Below, in pieces: positions 6,230 through 15,011 of a DNA stretch of 19,513 nt. This stretch comes from Ignavibacteriales bacterium (GTDB lineage: Bacteria; Bacteroidota; Ignavibacteria; Ignavibacteriales; Melioribacteraceae). Under the pieces are notes generated by a model. It did not search any database and was not told where the DNA came from. It saw only the letters and a program-made list of their open reading frames with translations. The first letter of the stretch is position 1. Each line of letters begins with the position of its first letter. The stretch covers positions 1 to 19,513 of the forward strand of contig JAGVBL010000037.1 of NCBI GenBank assembly GCA_020059785.1, written 5' to 3'. A program made the position numbers and the translations under genes.

Positions 6230-9200
6230 TCAGTTTTTGAAAATAACTCTGAATGTAGAACCTATTCCTTTTTCACTTTCCACTTCAATTTCGGCTTCAT
6301 TTATTGAACAGTAATTTTTGACAAGAGCTAATCCCAGTCCATTACCTTCGTAAGAACGTGTATATCCATGTTCTTCCTGTACAAAAGGTTGAAAGACTTT
6401 TTCTAAAAACTCTTTGCTCATACCAATACCCGAATCTTTTACTTCAACAATCTTTTCATTTTTTCCATTTTCGTAGAGTACAACTTCAATTTTACCTAGA
6501 TCCGTATATTTAATTGCATTATCAATCAGGTTTGCGAATATCTGCATAACACTGTATTCATCTCCAATAATTTGTGGATTGGATGATGTGCACTTGTAAA
6601 GCAAATCGATTTTCTTACTATGTGCAAGATGAAGATATTCGATGTAGAGGGACTGTAAAATTTCGGAATCTAAATTAATTTTTTTCTTTACAGGTTGGTA
6701 AGCACCGGTTTGAAGCTCGGACATATTAAGTATTAAATCTACTGTTCTAATTATTCTATGAGAAGCACGCGAAATACTGGAGAACAATTCTAAAAATTCT
6801 GGTTCAATTTTATCTTCCACTTCATCTTTAATCAACTGGAAATTACTTGTTATTATATTAATTGGAGTTCTAATTTCATGAGAAATTTGAGCAAGGAACT
6901 CTGTCTTTAATTTTTCAGAAGCAATCGCTCTTTCCTTAGCATCAATAATTTCCTGAATCATTCTCTTCTTTTCGGTTACATCTTCTTTTATAGCTACAAA
7001 ATGAGTTGTAATTCCTTCGTCGTTAATAACAGGGGAAATTATTTGATGTTCCCAATACAATTCACCTTTTTTGTTTTTGTTTAGGATTTCACCTTCCCAA
7101 TCTTTTCCTGAAAGTAAAGTTTCCCATAATTTCTTATAAAATTCTGTATCATGGTTGTTGGAACTCAAAATTCTAATATTCTGTCCCTGTACTTCATCTT
7201 TAGAATAACCGGCAATTCGTTCGAAACTAGGATTAACATAGACAATATTTCCGGAGGTATCTGTTACAACTATGCTTAAAGGAGTTTGATAAATTGCCCT
7301 TGCAAGAATTGAGAGTTCTTCCTCAGTTCTTTTTCTTTGAATATAAACCGACAATTGATTGGCAATCACTTCAAATGTTCGTAAAGAGGACTCGTCGTAA
7401 GCAAGAGGGTCATCATAACTTTGAACAACAACAGCGCCTATTATTTTATTGCCGATTTTTAATGGTGAACCAAGCCAAACTTCGGGTAGTGTACCAACTA
7501 ACTCGATGGCGCCATTATTGTATAATTCAAGAATCTCTTGTTTTGATAGCAACAGTGTTTTCTGTGATTTTATTAAGTAGCCAGTCAGAGATTTTTCGGC
7601 TGACCAGGTTTCGATTTCATCTTTCTCATCTCTATCAAGGTCGCATGCAAATGTATCTGTTTTTTCGTCGTAGAATGCTACAAAAAAGTTTTTTGTATCC
7701 ATCAATTGCGATAGTTCATTGCGAACGATGTCGAACAATTCAAAAGTCTTAATAGAACTTGTAATGGCGTTTGCAATATTATATTGTATTTTCTGAATTA
7801 ATTGAGATTGTCTTCTCTCTGTTATATCCTGTACAGCACCTTGAATTGCAATCAGTTTATTAGTGTTAGAATCCCAAACAGGTTTAGCATAAATACGCAC
7901 CCATACAATATTTCCGTTTTTATGAATCGTTCTTGCTTCAGTAATTACATTCTCATTATTAAGCAATTTTTTAAATGCACTTCTATTCTCTTCGTCATCG
8001 TCTGGATGAAGTATAGCAAGCCATCCGCCGATTTTTCTATACTCATCGATTGAGTAACCTGTAAGTTTTTCAAATGCACCGGCTACCCAATTATAAGTAA
8101 CACTCCCATCCGGATTAATATTAGTAGAAAAGAGGTAATCGGAAGTTAAATTAGAAATGGTTCTGAAAAGTTCTTCATCCTGTTTTAATTTTATTTCTGA
8201 CAATTTCTTATCGTTGATGTCAAAAGCAGATCCAATAGCAGCAGGTTTTCCTTTCCAGTTAATTCGACCAGCGGCAAAGTCGATCCATATATCTCTTCCA
8301 TCTTTAGTTACAATCTTAAACTCATATCTATTTGGAATATTTGCACCTTTCTGCCTTGATAAACCACGTTCTTTAATTAATTCTCTATAATCCGGATGAA
8401 CAAATGCCCAGAAATCGAATTTCAGCAACTCATCATTTGAATAGCCGGTCAATAGTTCTGCAGCTTTATTAGCAAATACAAATTTAGAACCCTGGTAAAT
8501 GAAAATTGCAGTAGAAGTAGATTCTGCCAGATTCCTGAAAAGTTCTTCACTTTCAATTAATGCTTCTTCAGATTTCTTCCTTTCAGTAATATCAGTAATA
8601 AAACCTTCCAAAAATTGGAGATCGCCGTTAGATGAAAAAATACCTCGACCTCTTCCCCAAACCCATTTAGTTGAACCATCTTTTGCTCTAATTCTATATT
8701 CATATTCAAATACACTTTTTTCTGCCAATATCCGCTGCCATTCATTCCATATAATCTCCTGGTATTCTTTATTAATAATATCATTGAATGCAATTACATT
8801 ATTATTAATAAATTCCTCCGGTTTGTATCCTGTTATGTCTTCGCACCCATTGCTAATAAATTCCATTGTCCAGTCTTTATCATTTTTGCACCTGTAAACA
8901 AATCCCGGCAGATTACTTAAGAGTGTAGAATAGATTCTTTCACGTTCCTTTATCTCTTCTTCTGCTTTAATTACATCAGTTATATCTCTTCCTTCGGGTA
9001 TAAGCAATATAACTTTTCCATTTTCATCTTTTACAGGACTTATAGAAAAATCGATATATCGTAATTTACCTTCTGAGTCTAAATGAGTTGTATTGAACCT
9101 AATAAATTGACCTTCTGCAGCTCTTATAATTGCATCAGTAATTTTGGTTTGCTCAATTAGTGAATGATTAAACCAAGGTGATTTCTCGAATTGAGTATTT

Positions 9201-10678
9201 TCAAGTTCGGGCATCGATTTACCAATCATTTTTAAAGCAGTTTCATTGGCTTCGAGAACGCGCCCATCGGGAGTAAGTAACCCGACCAAACCAAAAGAAC
9301 GATTAAAAATAACTTTAAATTTTTCTTCGCTTTCTTTTAGTGCTTTAATAACATTTTTGTAATCAGTTATATCTTCTATTACGCCAAAGACTTTATTATT
9401 TTCTTTATCATATTCTGCTACTGAATGAAGATAAAGAATATTGCCATCCGGTCTTTTAATTTTAAACTCGACATCATATGGTTCATTATATTGTATGAGA
9501 TTTGTAAGTGCTCTATTTAATTTTTCACGGTATTCCGGTAAGGGGATTTTTTGGACAACTGATAAATCCCATACATTAGTTTTTAGTCCGTATAATTTCT
9601 GCGCCCCTTCGGAACCATAAATTAAACCCTTGTTCAGATCAATTTCCCAGTTACCGGCGCCGGCAATATTTTCTGCTCTTCTTAATCTTGCTTCATTTTC
9701 ATAAATCAGCTTTTGCTTCTCTTTCTCTTTGGATTGATCTCTGAAAATTAAAACAACACCAAAAATTTGACCTTGGTCATCAATTATTGGAGCCCCTGTA
9801 TCAGCAATGGGGGTCTCATTTCCATCCCTGGAGATTAACATGGAATTATTAGCCAGCTCAAGTATTTTGCCTGAATTGATTATCTCTTCAAAAGGACTAA
9901 TCTGACGAATTTTTGTTTCTTCATTAATAATTACATAAACTTCATCAAGGTACTTTCCGCATGCATCCGGTTCTGACCATCCGGTTAACTGCTCTGCAAT
10001 AGGATTCATCTGTTGAATTACACCATTAATATCTGTAGTTATAACAGCATCACCAATACTATATAATGTAGTTCTATATAGTTTCTCGTTTCTTTCAATT
10101 ATTTTTACAGAGTTTCTTTTTTCTTCGTGATCTATTAATATCTTACTAATAATAAAACTAATAACCGGGTAAACTATCAGGATTGTGAAAGATAATTTTT
10201 GATAAGTAGAAATAATTTTATTTGCAGGAAGTGTTAAAACCAAAAATAACATAGCAAAATGAACTAGAAGACCAAATAGATAGAGTTTTTTATTATCGAA
10301 TACTAATCCTTCTTTTCTTTTTTTATTGAAATAATATCCGATTACAAAAGAAGAAATAGTTACACCAATACCCATGTATACGCCGGCACCGCCAACAATT
10401 ATCCTATAAATAAAAGCAGGTATTAAAGAAATGAACCCTGAGAGAGAACCAAAAAATAGAGTACATAAGCTTATTACAATTGATCTTCCATCGAAAAATA
10501 TTCCTTTTTCAAGTTCAAACGGATTCAGCATACCAATTAGAGCCGCGATACCAAATAAGATTCCCTGGAATACCTTACCAGGCAATTTACTTCTATCGAA
10601 CCTTTCGTCAATAAAACCGGAGAATACTATTATTGCGACGAGCAGAGTTAAATCGTAAATAAGATCTATTGCAACCAA
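6230..10678 (-). CDS. Large membrane sensor histidine kinase: 5TMR-LYT, seven PAS, GAF, HisKA, HATPase_c
   Basis: A 1482-aa membrane-anchored sensor kinase. Residues 1-182 are hydrophobic and resemble the 5TMR-LYT sensor of LytS proteins (FDGRSIVISLCTLFFGSLSG, then YRIIVGGAGVYMGIGVTISS). Seven PAS/PAC units follow, at about 197-320, 326-445, 450-570, 576-700, 707-827 and 832-955, and, after the GAF domain (965-1115), at 1120-1238. HisKA has the phosphoacceptor His at 1267 (ISHEIRTP). The ATPase domain has the N box (N1383, N1387), G1 (DSGIGM, D1415), the F box near EKVFQPF and G2 (GNGLGLAL, 1445-1452). There is no receiver domain, and no response regulator or output gene nearby, so it is an orphan. 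The start is a TTG at 10676-10678 with only a weak AAGAAG upstream; no ATG is available between the stop codon at 10706-10708 and this TTG. Input signal and partner are unknown. Confidence 0.93.
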   Translation of the reverse strand: MVAIDLIYDLTLLVAIIVFSGFIDERFDRSKLPGKVFQGILFGIAALIGMLNPFELEKGIFFDGRSIVISLCTLFFGSLSGFISLIPAFIYRIIVGGAGVYMGIGVTISSFVIGYYFNKKRKEGLVFDNKKLYLFGLLVHFAMLFLVLTLPANKIISTYQKLSFTILIVYPVISFIISKILIDHEEKRNSVKIIERNEKLYRTTLYSIGDAVITTDINGVIQQMNPIAEQLTGWSEPDACGKYLDEVYVIINEETKIRQISPFEEIINSGKILELANNSMLISRDGNETPIADTGAPIIDDQGQIFGVVLIFRDQSKEKEKQKLIYENEARLRRAENIAGAGNWEIDLNKGLIYGSEGAQKLYGLKTNVWDLSVVQKIPLPEYREKLNRALTNLIQYNEPYDVEFKIKRPDGNILYLHSVAEYDKENNKVFGVIEDITDYKNVIKALKESEEKFKVIFNRSFGLVGLLTPDGRVLEANETALKMIGKSMPELENTQFEKSPWFNHSLIEQTKITDAIIRAAEGQFIRFNTTHLDSEGKLRYIDFSISPVKDENGKVILLIPEGRDITDVIKAEEEIKERERIYSTLLSNLPGFVYRCKNDKDWTMEFISNGCEDITGYKPEEFINNNVIAFNDIINKEYQEIIWNEWQRILAEKSVFEYEYRIRAKDGSTKWVWGRGRGIFSSNGDLQFLEGFITDITERKKSEEALIESEELFRNLAESTSTAIFIYQGSKFVFANKAAELLTGYSNDELLKFDFWAFVHPDYRELIKERGLSRQKGANIPNRYEFKIVTKDGRDIWIDFAAGRINWKGKPAAIGSAFDINDKKLSEIKLKQDEELFRTISNLTSDYLFSTNINPDGSVTYNWVAGAFEKLTGYSIDEYRKIGGWLAILHPDDDEENRSAFKKLLNNENVITEARTIHKNGNIVWVRIYAKPVWDSNTNKLIAIQGAVQDITERRQSQLIQKIQYNIANAITSSIKTFELFDIVRNELSQLMDTKNFFVAFYDEKTDTFACDLDRDEKDEIETWSAEKSLTGYLIKSQKTLLLSKQEILELYNNGAIELVGTLPEVWLGSPLKIGNKIIGAVVVQSYDDPLAYDESSLRTFEVIANQLSVYIQRKRTEEELSILARAIYQTPLSIVVTDTSGNIVYVNPSFERIAGYSKDEVQGQNIRILSSNNHDTEFYKKLWETLLSGKDWEGEILNKNKKGELYWEHQIISPVINDEGITTHFVAIKEDVTEKKRMIQEIIDAKERAIASEKLKTEFLAQISHEIRTPINIITSNFQLIKDEVEDKIEPEFLELFSSISRASHRIIRTVDLILNMSELQTGAYQPVKKKINLDSEILQSLYIEYLHLAHSKKIDLLYKCTSSNPQIIGDEYSVMQIFANLIDNAIKYTDLGKIEVVLYENGKNEKIVEVKDSGIGMSKEFLEKVFQPFVQEEHGYTRSYEGNGLGLALVKNYCSINEAEIEVESEKGIGSTFRVIFKN

Positions 10679-11028
10679 GCTATTCTTCTTATTAATGAAT
10701 TTGAATTATGAACTAGCCGGATAAAAATAAAAACAAATTTATTTTCAGCTAAGTTCAGTAGAATTATTAAACTAAGATAACTATGATTTAACTTCATTAT
10801 CCCAGTTTGAATTTATCAAAGAAATACCAAAAACCAATAGAGGGAAATCACAAAGATTAATCATACATGATTATCGAACAAATCCAAAATCATTTAATCG
10901 ATTTGAAATAATCAAGGAATTTTAACCTTCTATTGTGAATAGATTCTATTATTCTAAAGATTAGAATATAGGCCTCTTTCGAGACCTATAAAAATGTGAA
11001 AGTAAACAAATTAAATTTTTTGAGAAGA
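10679..11028. other. 350-bp intergenic region between the kinase and the oxidoreductase operon
   Basis: AT-rich, with no open frame that looks coding. It must hold the kinase promoter on the minus strand, but I see no convincing match. Near its right end are two adjacent inverted repeats: 10968-10989, described separately, and an 8-bp stem at 10950-10957 with 10961-10968 (core ATTCTAA/TTAGAAT, loop AGA). They share base 10968, so they could not both form fully. Smaller symmetric bits, such as AATCATACATGATT near 10857-10870, are probably chance. Confidence 0.6.
10968..10989 (-). terminator. GNRA-capped hairpin after the oxidoreductase operon
   Basis: On the minus strand the RNA would read AUAGGUCUC, GAAA, GAGGCCUAU: a 9-bp stem with one U-G wobble and a GAAA tetraloop, 39 bp past the stop of the gamma gene. 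On the plus strand the same position is a C/A mismatch, so the structure favours the minus-strand transcript. It lacks the U-tract of a standard intrinsic terminator, so it may be a 3'-end stabiliser or processing site instead. Confidence 0.45.
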
Positions 11029-11583
11029 TTAAACGGGAATATTTATACTTGCTGCAAGCTCCATTCCCCTTTCCATTGCAGTTTTATTAAGCGGAATTAA
11101 TTTGTGATATCTTTCAGGCAGCACCATTTTTAATCCATCTATTGCATTTTCGAATGTAATAACCGGTTTTTTCTTCAAGAAAGCACCTAATATTATCATG
11201 TTCATTACTTTACTATTGTTCAGTTTTGTTGCTTCATTTGCAGCTTCAATAGGAACAATGTCAATATCTGTTCTTGTAGGAGGATTTATAATTGTGCTCG
11301 CTTCATAGATTAATAAACCACCTGGTTTTACTGCCGATTCAAATTTATCTAATGAAGGTTGGTTTAATGCAATAACGGTATCGAACTTAGTTAAAATTGG
11401 AGAGCTAATTTTTGAATCGCTAATAATTGCAATACAATTAGCAGTACCACCTCGCATTTCCGGTCCGTATGAAGGCATCCAGCTTACTTCTTTACCTTCA
11501 ATTACTCCTCCATAACAAAGAATTTGACCCATCGATAAAACACCCTGTCCTCCAAATCCGGCTATAATTATTTCTTCTGTCAT
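11029..11583 (-). CDS. 2-oxoacid:ferredoxin oxidoreductase, gamma subunit
   Basis: The small subunit of a four-gene thiamine-diphosphate enzyme that oxidatively decarboxylates a 2-oxoacid with CoA, giving an acyl-CoA, carbon dioxide and reduced ferredoxin. The 184-aa protein has the family signatures GFGGQGVLSMGQIL near the N terminus and WMPSYGPEMRGGTANC (residues 35-50), and an LNQPSLDKF segment. It is the last gene of the operon, 12 bp after the beta gene, with a strong AAAGGAG ribosome binding site seven bases before ATG. By gene order it corresponds to VorC/OorC/KorC. Confidence 0.93.
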   Translation of the reverse strand: MTEEIIIAGFGGQGVLSMGQILCYGGVIEGKEVSWMPSYGPEMRGGTANCIAIISDSKISSPILTKFDTVIALNQPSLDKFESAVKPGGLLIYEASTIINPPTRTDIDIVPIEAANEATKLNNSKVMNMIILGAFLKKKPVITFENAIDGLKMVLPERYHKLIPLNKTAMERGMELAASINIPV

Positions 11584-11595
11584 ATCAGTTCTCCT

Positions 11596-12426
11596 TTATT
11601 CCGCCTTTTGCGGATTTTGTGGTACTTTTAAGTCTCCTAAGGGATAATACGGAAGCATATGTTCTTCGAGCCATTTGTTAGATTCAATCGGCGTCATCTT
11701 CCAATTAGATGGACAGTTGCTAACTATCTCAACAAAGCTCAATCCTTTTTTCAACTCCTGATATTTAAATCCATTCATTATTGCTTTCTTTGCTTTACGA
11801 ACATTGTTAGGAGTATTAACCGCAACACGTGTACAGTAATAAACACCCGGAAGCTGGGCAATTAATTCTGTAATTTTTAACGGGTTACCCATTATTTCAA
11901 CATCGCGACCAAACGGAGTGGTAGTAGTTTTCATTCCAACCAGAGTAGTAGGCGCCATCTGTCCGCCCGTCATTCCATAAATTCCGTTGTTAATAAATAT
12001 TATCAGAATATTTTCCCCGCGATTGCAAGTATGAATTGTTTCGCCGGTTCCTATTGCAGCTAAATCGCCATCACCCTGGTATGAGAAAACATATTTATCG
12101 GGTAATACTCTTTTAATTCCGGTTGCAACGGCTGATGCACGTCCATGTGCAGCTTCCGTCATATCAATGTTAAGATAATTGTATGCAAATACAGAACATC
12201 CTACTGGTGCAACGCCAATTGTTTTATCCTGAATATCAAGCTCGGCAACTACTTCTGCAATTAAACGATGAGCAACACCATGACCACATCCCGGACAATA
12301 ATGCATTGGAGTATCTGTAAGTGTTTCCGGTTTTTCATAAACCAGGTTCTCATTTGTGCAGATACTTTCTTCTGCAATCATAGTTTCGAAGTGCTTTTCT
12401 TCTTCAAGTAATCTTTTCTCGTTCAT
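11596..12426 (-). CDS. 2-oxoacid:ferredoxin oxidoreductase, beta subunit (thiamine diphosphate binding)
   Basis: Binds thiamine diphosphate and forms the catalytic centre with the alpha subunit. The 276-aa protein has the CPGCGHG motif (44-50), the cofactor/magnesium motif starting at GDGD (118-121) and continuing to NNGIYGMTGGQMAPT (146-160). The first 40 or so residues (KRLLEEEKHFETMIAEES and on) form an acidic extension before the usual start of the family and have no obvious motif. The start ATG overlaps the alpha stop by four bases, so translation is coupled. The substrate cannot be read from these motifs; 2-oxoglutarate or branched-chain 2-oxoacids are the likely choices. Confidence 0.94.
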   Translation of the reverse strand: MNEKRLLEEEKHFETMIAEESICTNENLVYEKPETLTDTPMHYCPGCGHGVAHRLIAEVVAELDIQDKTIGVAPVGCSVFAYNYLNIDMTEAAHGRASAVATGIKRVLPDKYVFSYQGDGDLAAIGTGETIHTCNRGENILIIFINNGIYGMTGGQMAPTTLVGMKTTTTPFGRDVEIMGNPLKITELIAQLPGVYYCTRVAVNTPNNVRKAKKAIMNGFKYQELKKGLSFVEIVSNCPSNWKMTPIESNKWLEEHMLPYYPLGDLKVPQNPQKAE

Positions 12427-13493
12427 GCTGTTTCTCCTACATAAATTTCTTCAATCTTGTTAAGTATTTCTTCGGGTGTTGGAATTATACCGCCCATCCT
12501 ACCTGTGAATTCAACAGGAATTTTTCCGTTAACAGCAAGTCTTACATCTTCAACCATTTGACCGGCATTCATTTCAACAGTTAGAAATGCTTTAACATTA
12601 TCTGCTAATTGATTAAGTGCCTGATACGGATAAGGGAATAAAGAAATTGGTCTGAACACTCCGACCTTAATTCCTTTTTCTTTTGCAAGTTGTGCAGCTT
12701 TCTGACAAATTCTTGCAACAAGTCCGAACGCAACAAGAACTAAATCTGCATCTTCACAGTCGATCATTTCATATCTTATTTCTTCGGCTTCAATTGCTTT
12801 ATATTTTTTCTGAAGATGAAGATTAATTTCCTGCATTTTATCCGGTTGAATATGAAGCGAAGTAATTATTGTTCGTTCTCTATCTTTTGTTTTACCCGTT
12901 GTTGCCCAGGGAAATATTTCATTTGTTCTAGGCATCTGCGGAAATAATTCAACTTTCTCCATCATCTGTCCTAATGCACCATCAGAAAGTATCATAACAG
13001 GATTTCTCCATTTAAAAGCAAGATCGAAACCTAATTTAACATGGTCAACCATTTCCTGAACAGTTGAAGGAGCTAAAACAATTAACCGATAATCACCGTG
13101 TCCGCCTCCCTTAACCGCCTGGAAATAATCCCCTTGGGATGGCTGAATTGTACCGAGACCCGGACCACCGCGTACAACATTAACAAGTAAGCACGGTAAC
13201 TCAGCACATGCTATGTATGAAATTCCTTCTTGCATCAAACTAATTCCCGGTGATGATGAAGAAGTCATAACTTTTTTACCTGTTCCGGCAGCACCATAAA
13301 TCATATTGATTGAGGCGATTTCACTTTCTGCCTGGAGGACAACCATTCCGGTTCTTTCTTTTGCATGCTGGGTTAAATACTCTAATACTTCCGATTGAGG
13401 AGTGATTGGATAACCAAAATATCCATCACAACCTGCTCTTATAGCAGCTTCTGCAAGAGCTTCGTTCCCTTTCATTAATTTTAGTTCTTTCAT
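12423..13493 (-). CDS. vorB: 2-oxoacid:ferredoxin oxidoreductase, alpha subunit (VorB-type)
   Basis: Contains the pyrimidine-binding and transketolase C-like domains of the enzyme. In the 356-aa sequence, GYPITPQSEVLEYL (27-40) and VVLQAESEIASINM (51-64, with the conserved glutamates) are followed by TSSSSPGISLMQEGISY, GGPGLGTIQPSQGDYFQA and an ILSDGALGQMMEKVEL stretch. This pattern, and WATTGKTKDR further on, is what I recall from Bacteroides proteins annotated as 3-methyl-2-oxobutanoate dehydrogenase VorB. Experimental substrate data for that group are thin, and the same four-gene order is known for 2-oxoglutarate oxidoreductase OorDABC in Helicobacter. Its ATG overlaps the ferredoxin stop by four bases. 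Confidence 0.93.
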   Translation of the reverse strand: MKELKLMKGNEALAEAAIRAGCDGYFGYPITPQSEVLEYLTQHAKERTGMVVLQAESEIASINMIYGAAGTGKKVMTSSSSPGISLMQEGISYIACAELPCLLVNVVRGGPGLGTIQPSQGDYFQAVKGGGHGDYRLIVLAPSTVQEMVDHVKLGFDLAFKWRNPVMILSDGALGQMMEKVELFPQMPRTNEIFPWATTGKTKDRERTIITSLHIQPDKMQEINLHLQKKYKAIEAEEIRYEMIDCEDADLVLVAFGLVARICQKAAQLAKEKGIKVGVFRPISLFPYPYQALNQLADNVKAFLTVEMNAGQMVEDVRLAVNGKIPVEFTGRMGGIIPTPEEILNKIEEIYVGETA

Positions 13494-13777
13494 GATTGCA
13501 CCGTTACTGTTATATCGCCGGTAACATTTGTAATTGTTGCAACAGGTTCTTTCTTTTTATCTGTCTTTCTATAAACCTTTATTATTCCCTCAGGACAAAC
13601 AAGAGCGCAGTTTGTACAACCCGTACAATTGTCCTCAATTCGAACAATATAATGATATCCTTTTGAATTGAGTTTACGAGAAAGTTCAAGAGATTCCTGT
13701 GGACAAGCAACAGCACAAAGCTCACATCCTTTGCATTTCTCGATATCAATTAAGATATCTCCTTTAACTTTTGCCAT
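13490..13777 (-). CDS. 2-oxoacid:ferredoxin oxidoreductase, 2[4Fe-4S] ferredoxin (delta) subunit
   Basis: Electron-transfer subunit of the complex. The 95-aa protein has two intact cluster motifs, C15-x2-C18-x2-C21-x3-C25-P and C51-x2-C54-x2-C57-x3-C61-P, so two [4Fe-4S] clusters are expected. The C-terminal 25 residues are a Lys- then Thr/Val-rich tail outside the ferredoxin fold. The start ATG has GAGG five bases upstream. It is the first gene of the operon and lies only about 20 bp after the T-tract of a terminator-like palindrome, which suggests expression is gated there. Confidence 0.95.
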   Translation of the reverse strand: MAKVKGDILIDIEKCKGCELCAVACPQESLELSRKLNSKGYHYIVRIEDNCTGCTNCALVCPEGIIKVYRKTDKKKEPVATITNVTGDITVTVQS

Positions 13778-14081
13778 TTATACCTCTTCAGTTATTTAAA
13801 ACAAAAAAGGTTATAGATTATCTATAACCTTTACGGTGAATTATAAAAATTGTTATTTCCATTAGAATTCTTGGCATTTTACTCATTTTTTATTGTTAAA
13901 ATAATAGAAACTTGCGTGCCAAAAATCTTAAACTTTTACTTCGATTACTGCATCAAAATAAGGATTATTTTTGAAAAACAAAGGGTCTTTACAAAAATAT
14001 TCTTAATAACTATAAAGACTTTCAATCTGGTTTTCAGATATGAGAAATGTGGCTAATAATTAAGAATAATTTCAAAAAATA
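13778..14081 (-). other. 304-bp intergenic/leader region between lipA and the oxidoreductase operon
   Basis: Non-coding and very AT-rich. Besides the palindrome at 13806-13832 it contains a 7-bp inverted repeat GTCTTTA/TAAAGAC (13985-13991 with 14013-14019) and a 10-bp inverted repeat TATTCTTAAT/ATTAAGAATA (13998-14007 with 14059-14068). A weak promoter-like pair on the minus strand is TTTG at 13982-13979 and TTATTTTG at 13961-13954, 17 nt apart. A promoter here would give a leader of roughly 170 nt that includes the terminator. No known riboswitch consensus is recognised. Confidence 0.45.
13798..13832 (-). terminator. Perfect palindrome plus T-tract in the leader of the oxidoreductase operon
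   Basis: Arms 13806-13818 and 13820-13832 are exact reverse complements (AAAGGTTATAGAT / ATCTATAACCTTT) around a single central base. On the minus strand the structure runs into TTTTTTGTTTT, ending at 13798. That is a strong intrinsic terminator shape, placed 12 bases before the GAGG ribosome binding site and 21 before the ATG of the ferredoxin gene. It could terminate the lipA transcript or act as an attenuator for the downstream operon. As DNA it could also be a dimeric repressor operator. Confidence 0.75.
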
Positions 14082-14984
14082 TCAGACTAATTCAGCATGT
14101 TTATCGGCATGATAGGAACTTCTGACCAACGGAGATGATTCAACAGCTTTCAATCCAATTTTAAGTCCAAATTCTTTATATGATTTGAATTCATCTAGAG
14201 TAACAAACCGATGAACGGGTAAATGATTTTTAGTAGGTTGAAGATACTGACCAATAGTCATAATCTCGCAGCCGTGTTCATAAAGATCCGTAATCAATTC
14301 CAATACCTCTTCTTTTGTTTCACCAATTCCAACCATTATTCCACTTTTAGTTCTTAGTCCGTTTTTTCTGAACCATTGAATAAGTTCTAAACTTCGCTCG
14401 TATTTTGCTTGAGGACGGACAGCATGATAAAGTCTCTTAACTGTTTCGAGATTATGATTGAGTATATCGGGAGGATTTTGGAGAATGATCTGAAATGATT
14501 CGACTTCACCTTTAAAATCAGGAATAAGAATTTCTATTGTTGTATCAGGCATTTTTTGTCGGATCAATTTAACAGTCTCGGAGAAAATTGAAGCACCGCC
14601 ATCTTTTAATTCGTCGCGGTTAACTGATGTTATAACCGCATGTTTTAGTCCCATAGCTTCAACTGATTCAGCAACTCTTCTCGGTTCATCAAGATCAAGC
14701 TCTGTAGGTAAACCAACTTTAACATTACAGAATCCGCAACTACGTGTGCATGTATCTCCAAGTATCATGAATGTAGCGGTTTTCCTGTTCCAGCATTCTG
14801 CAAGGTTAGGACATTTAGCTTCTTCGCAGACAGTATTAAGTTTACTTTTACGCATAAGCTCGTAAACGTTTTTATAGTTTTCTCCGCTCGGCAATCTTAC
14901 TTTAAGCCAATCCGGTCTTTTACCTAATTCCGGTCTCTGTTTTTCAATTTCTTCAGCAAACTTTTTTTGATGTTGATTAATCAT
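14082..14984 (-). CDS. lipA: Lipoyl synthase
   Basis: Radical SAM enzyme that inserts two sulfur atoms into protein-bound octanoyl groups, making lipoyl cofactor. The 300-aa protein has the auxiliary-cluster motif C53-x4-C58-x5-C64 (CEEAKCPNLAEC), the radical SAM motif C79-x3-C83-x2-C86 (CTRSCGFC) and the C-terminal RSSYHAD motif, whose serine ligates the auxiliary cluster. The ATG has GAGGG five bases upstream. It closes the lipB-E1-E2-lipA cluster, so cofactor synthesis is encoded with the enzyme that needs it. Octanoylation by LipB precedes its step. Confidence 0.97.
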   Translation of the reverse strand: MINQHQKKFAEEIEKQRPELGKRPDWLKVRLPSGENYKNVYELMRKSKLNTVCEEAKCPNLAECWNRKTATFMILGDTCTRSCGFCNVKVGLPTELDLDEPRRVAESVEAMGLKHAVITSVNRDELKDGGASIFSETVKLIRQKMPDTTIEILIPDFKGEVESFQIILQNPPDILNHNLETVKRLYHAVRPQAKYERSLELIQWFRKNGLRTKSGIMVGIGETKEEVLELITDLYEHGCEIMTIGQYLQPTKNHLPVHRFVTLDEFKSYKEFGLKIGLKAVESSPLVRSSYHADKHAELV

Positions 14985-15011
14985 CTTTCCCTCATTTAAT
15001 CATTATCTTTT

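Noticed and set aside
7294..8897. Antisense open frames over the sensor kinase
   Set aside because: Shadows of PAS and GAF coding sequence, with low-complexity translations and no initiation signals.
13850..14056. Plus-strand open frame of 68 codons in the lipA-oxidoreductase gap
   Set aside because: No ribosome binding site, composition is that of AT-rich non-coding DNA (runs of Phe, Ile, Lys), and it lies over the presumed leader and inverted repeats on the other strand.
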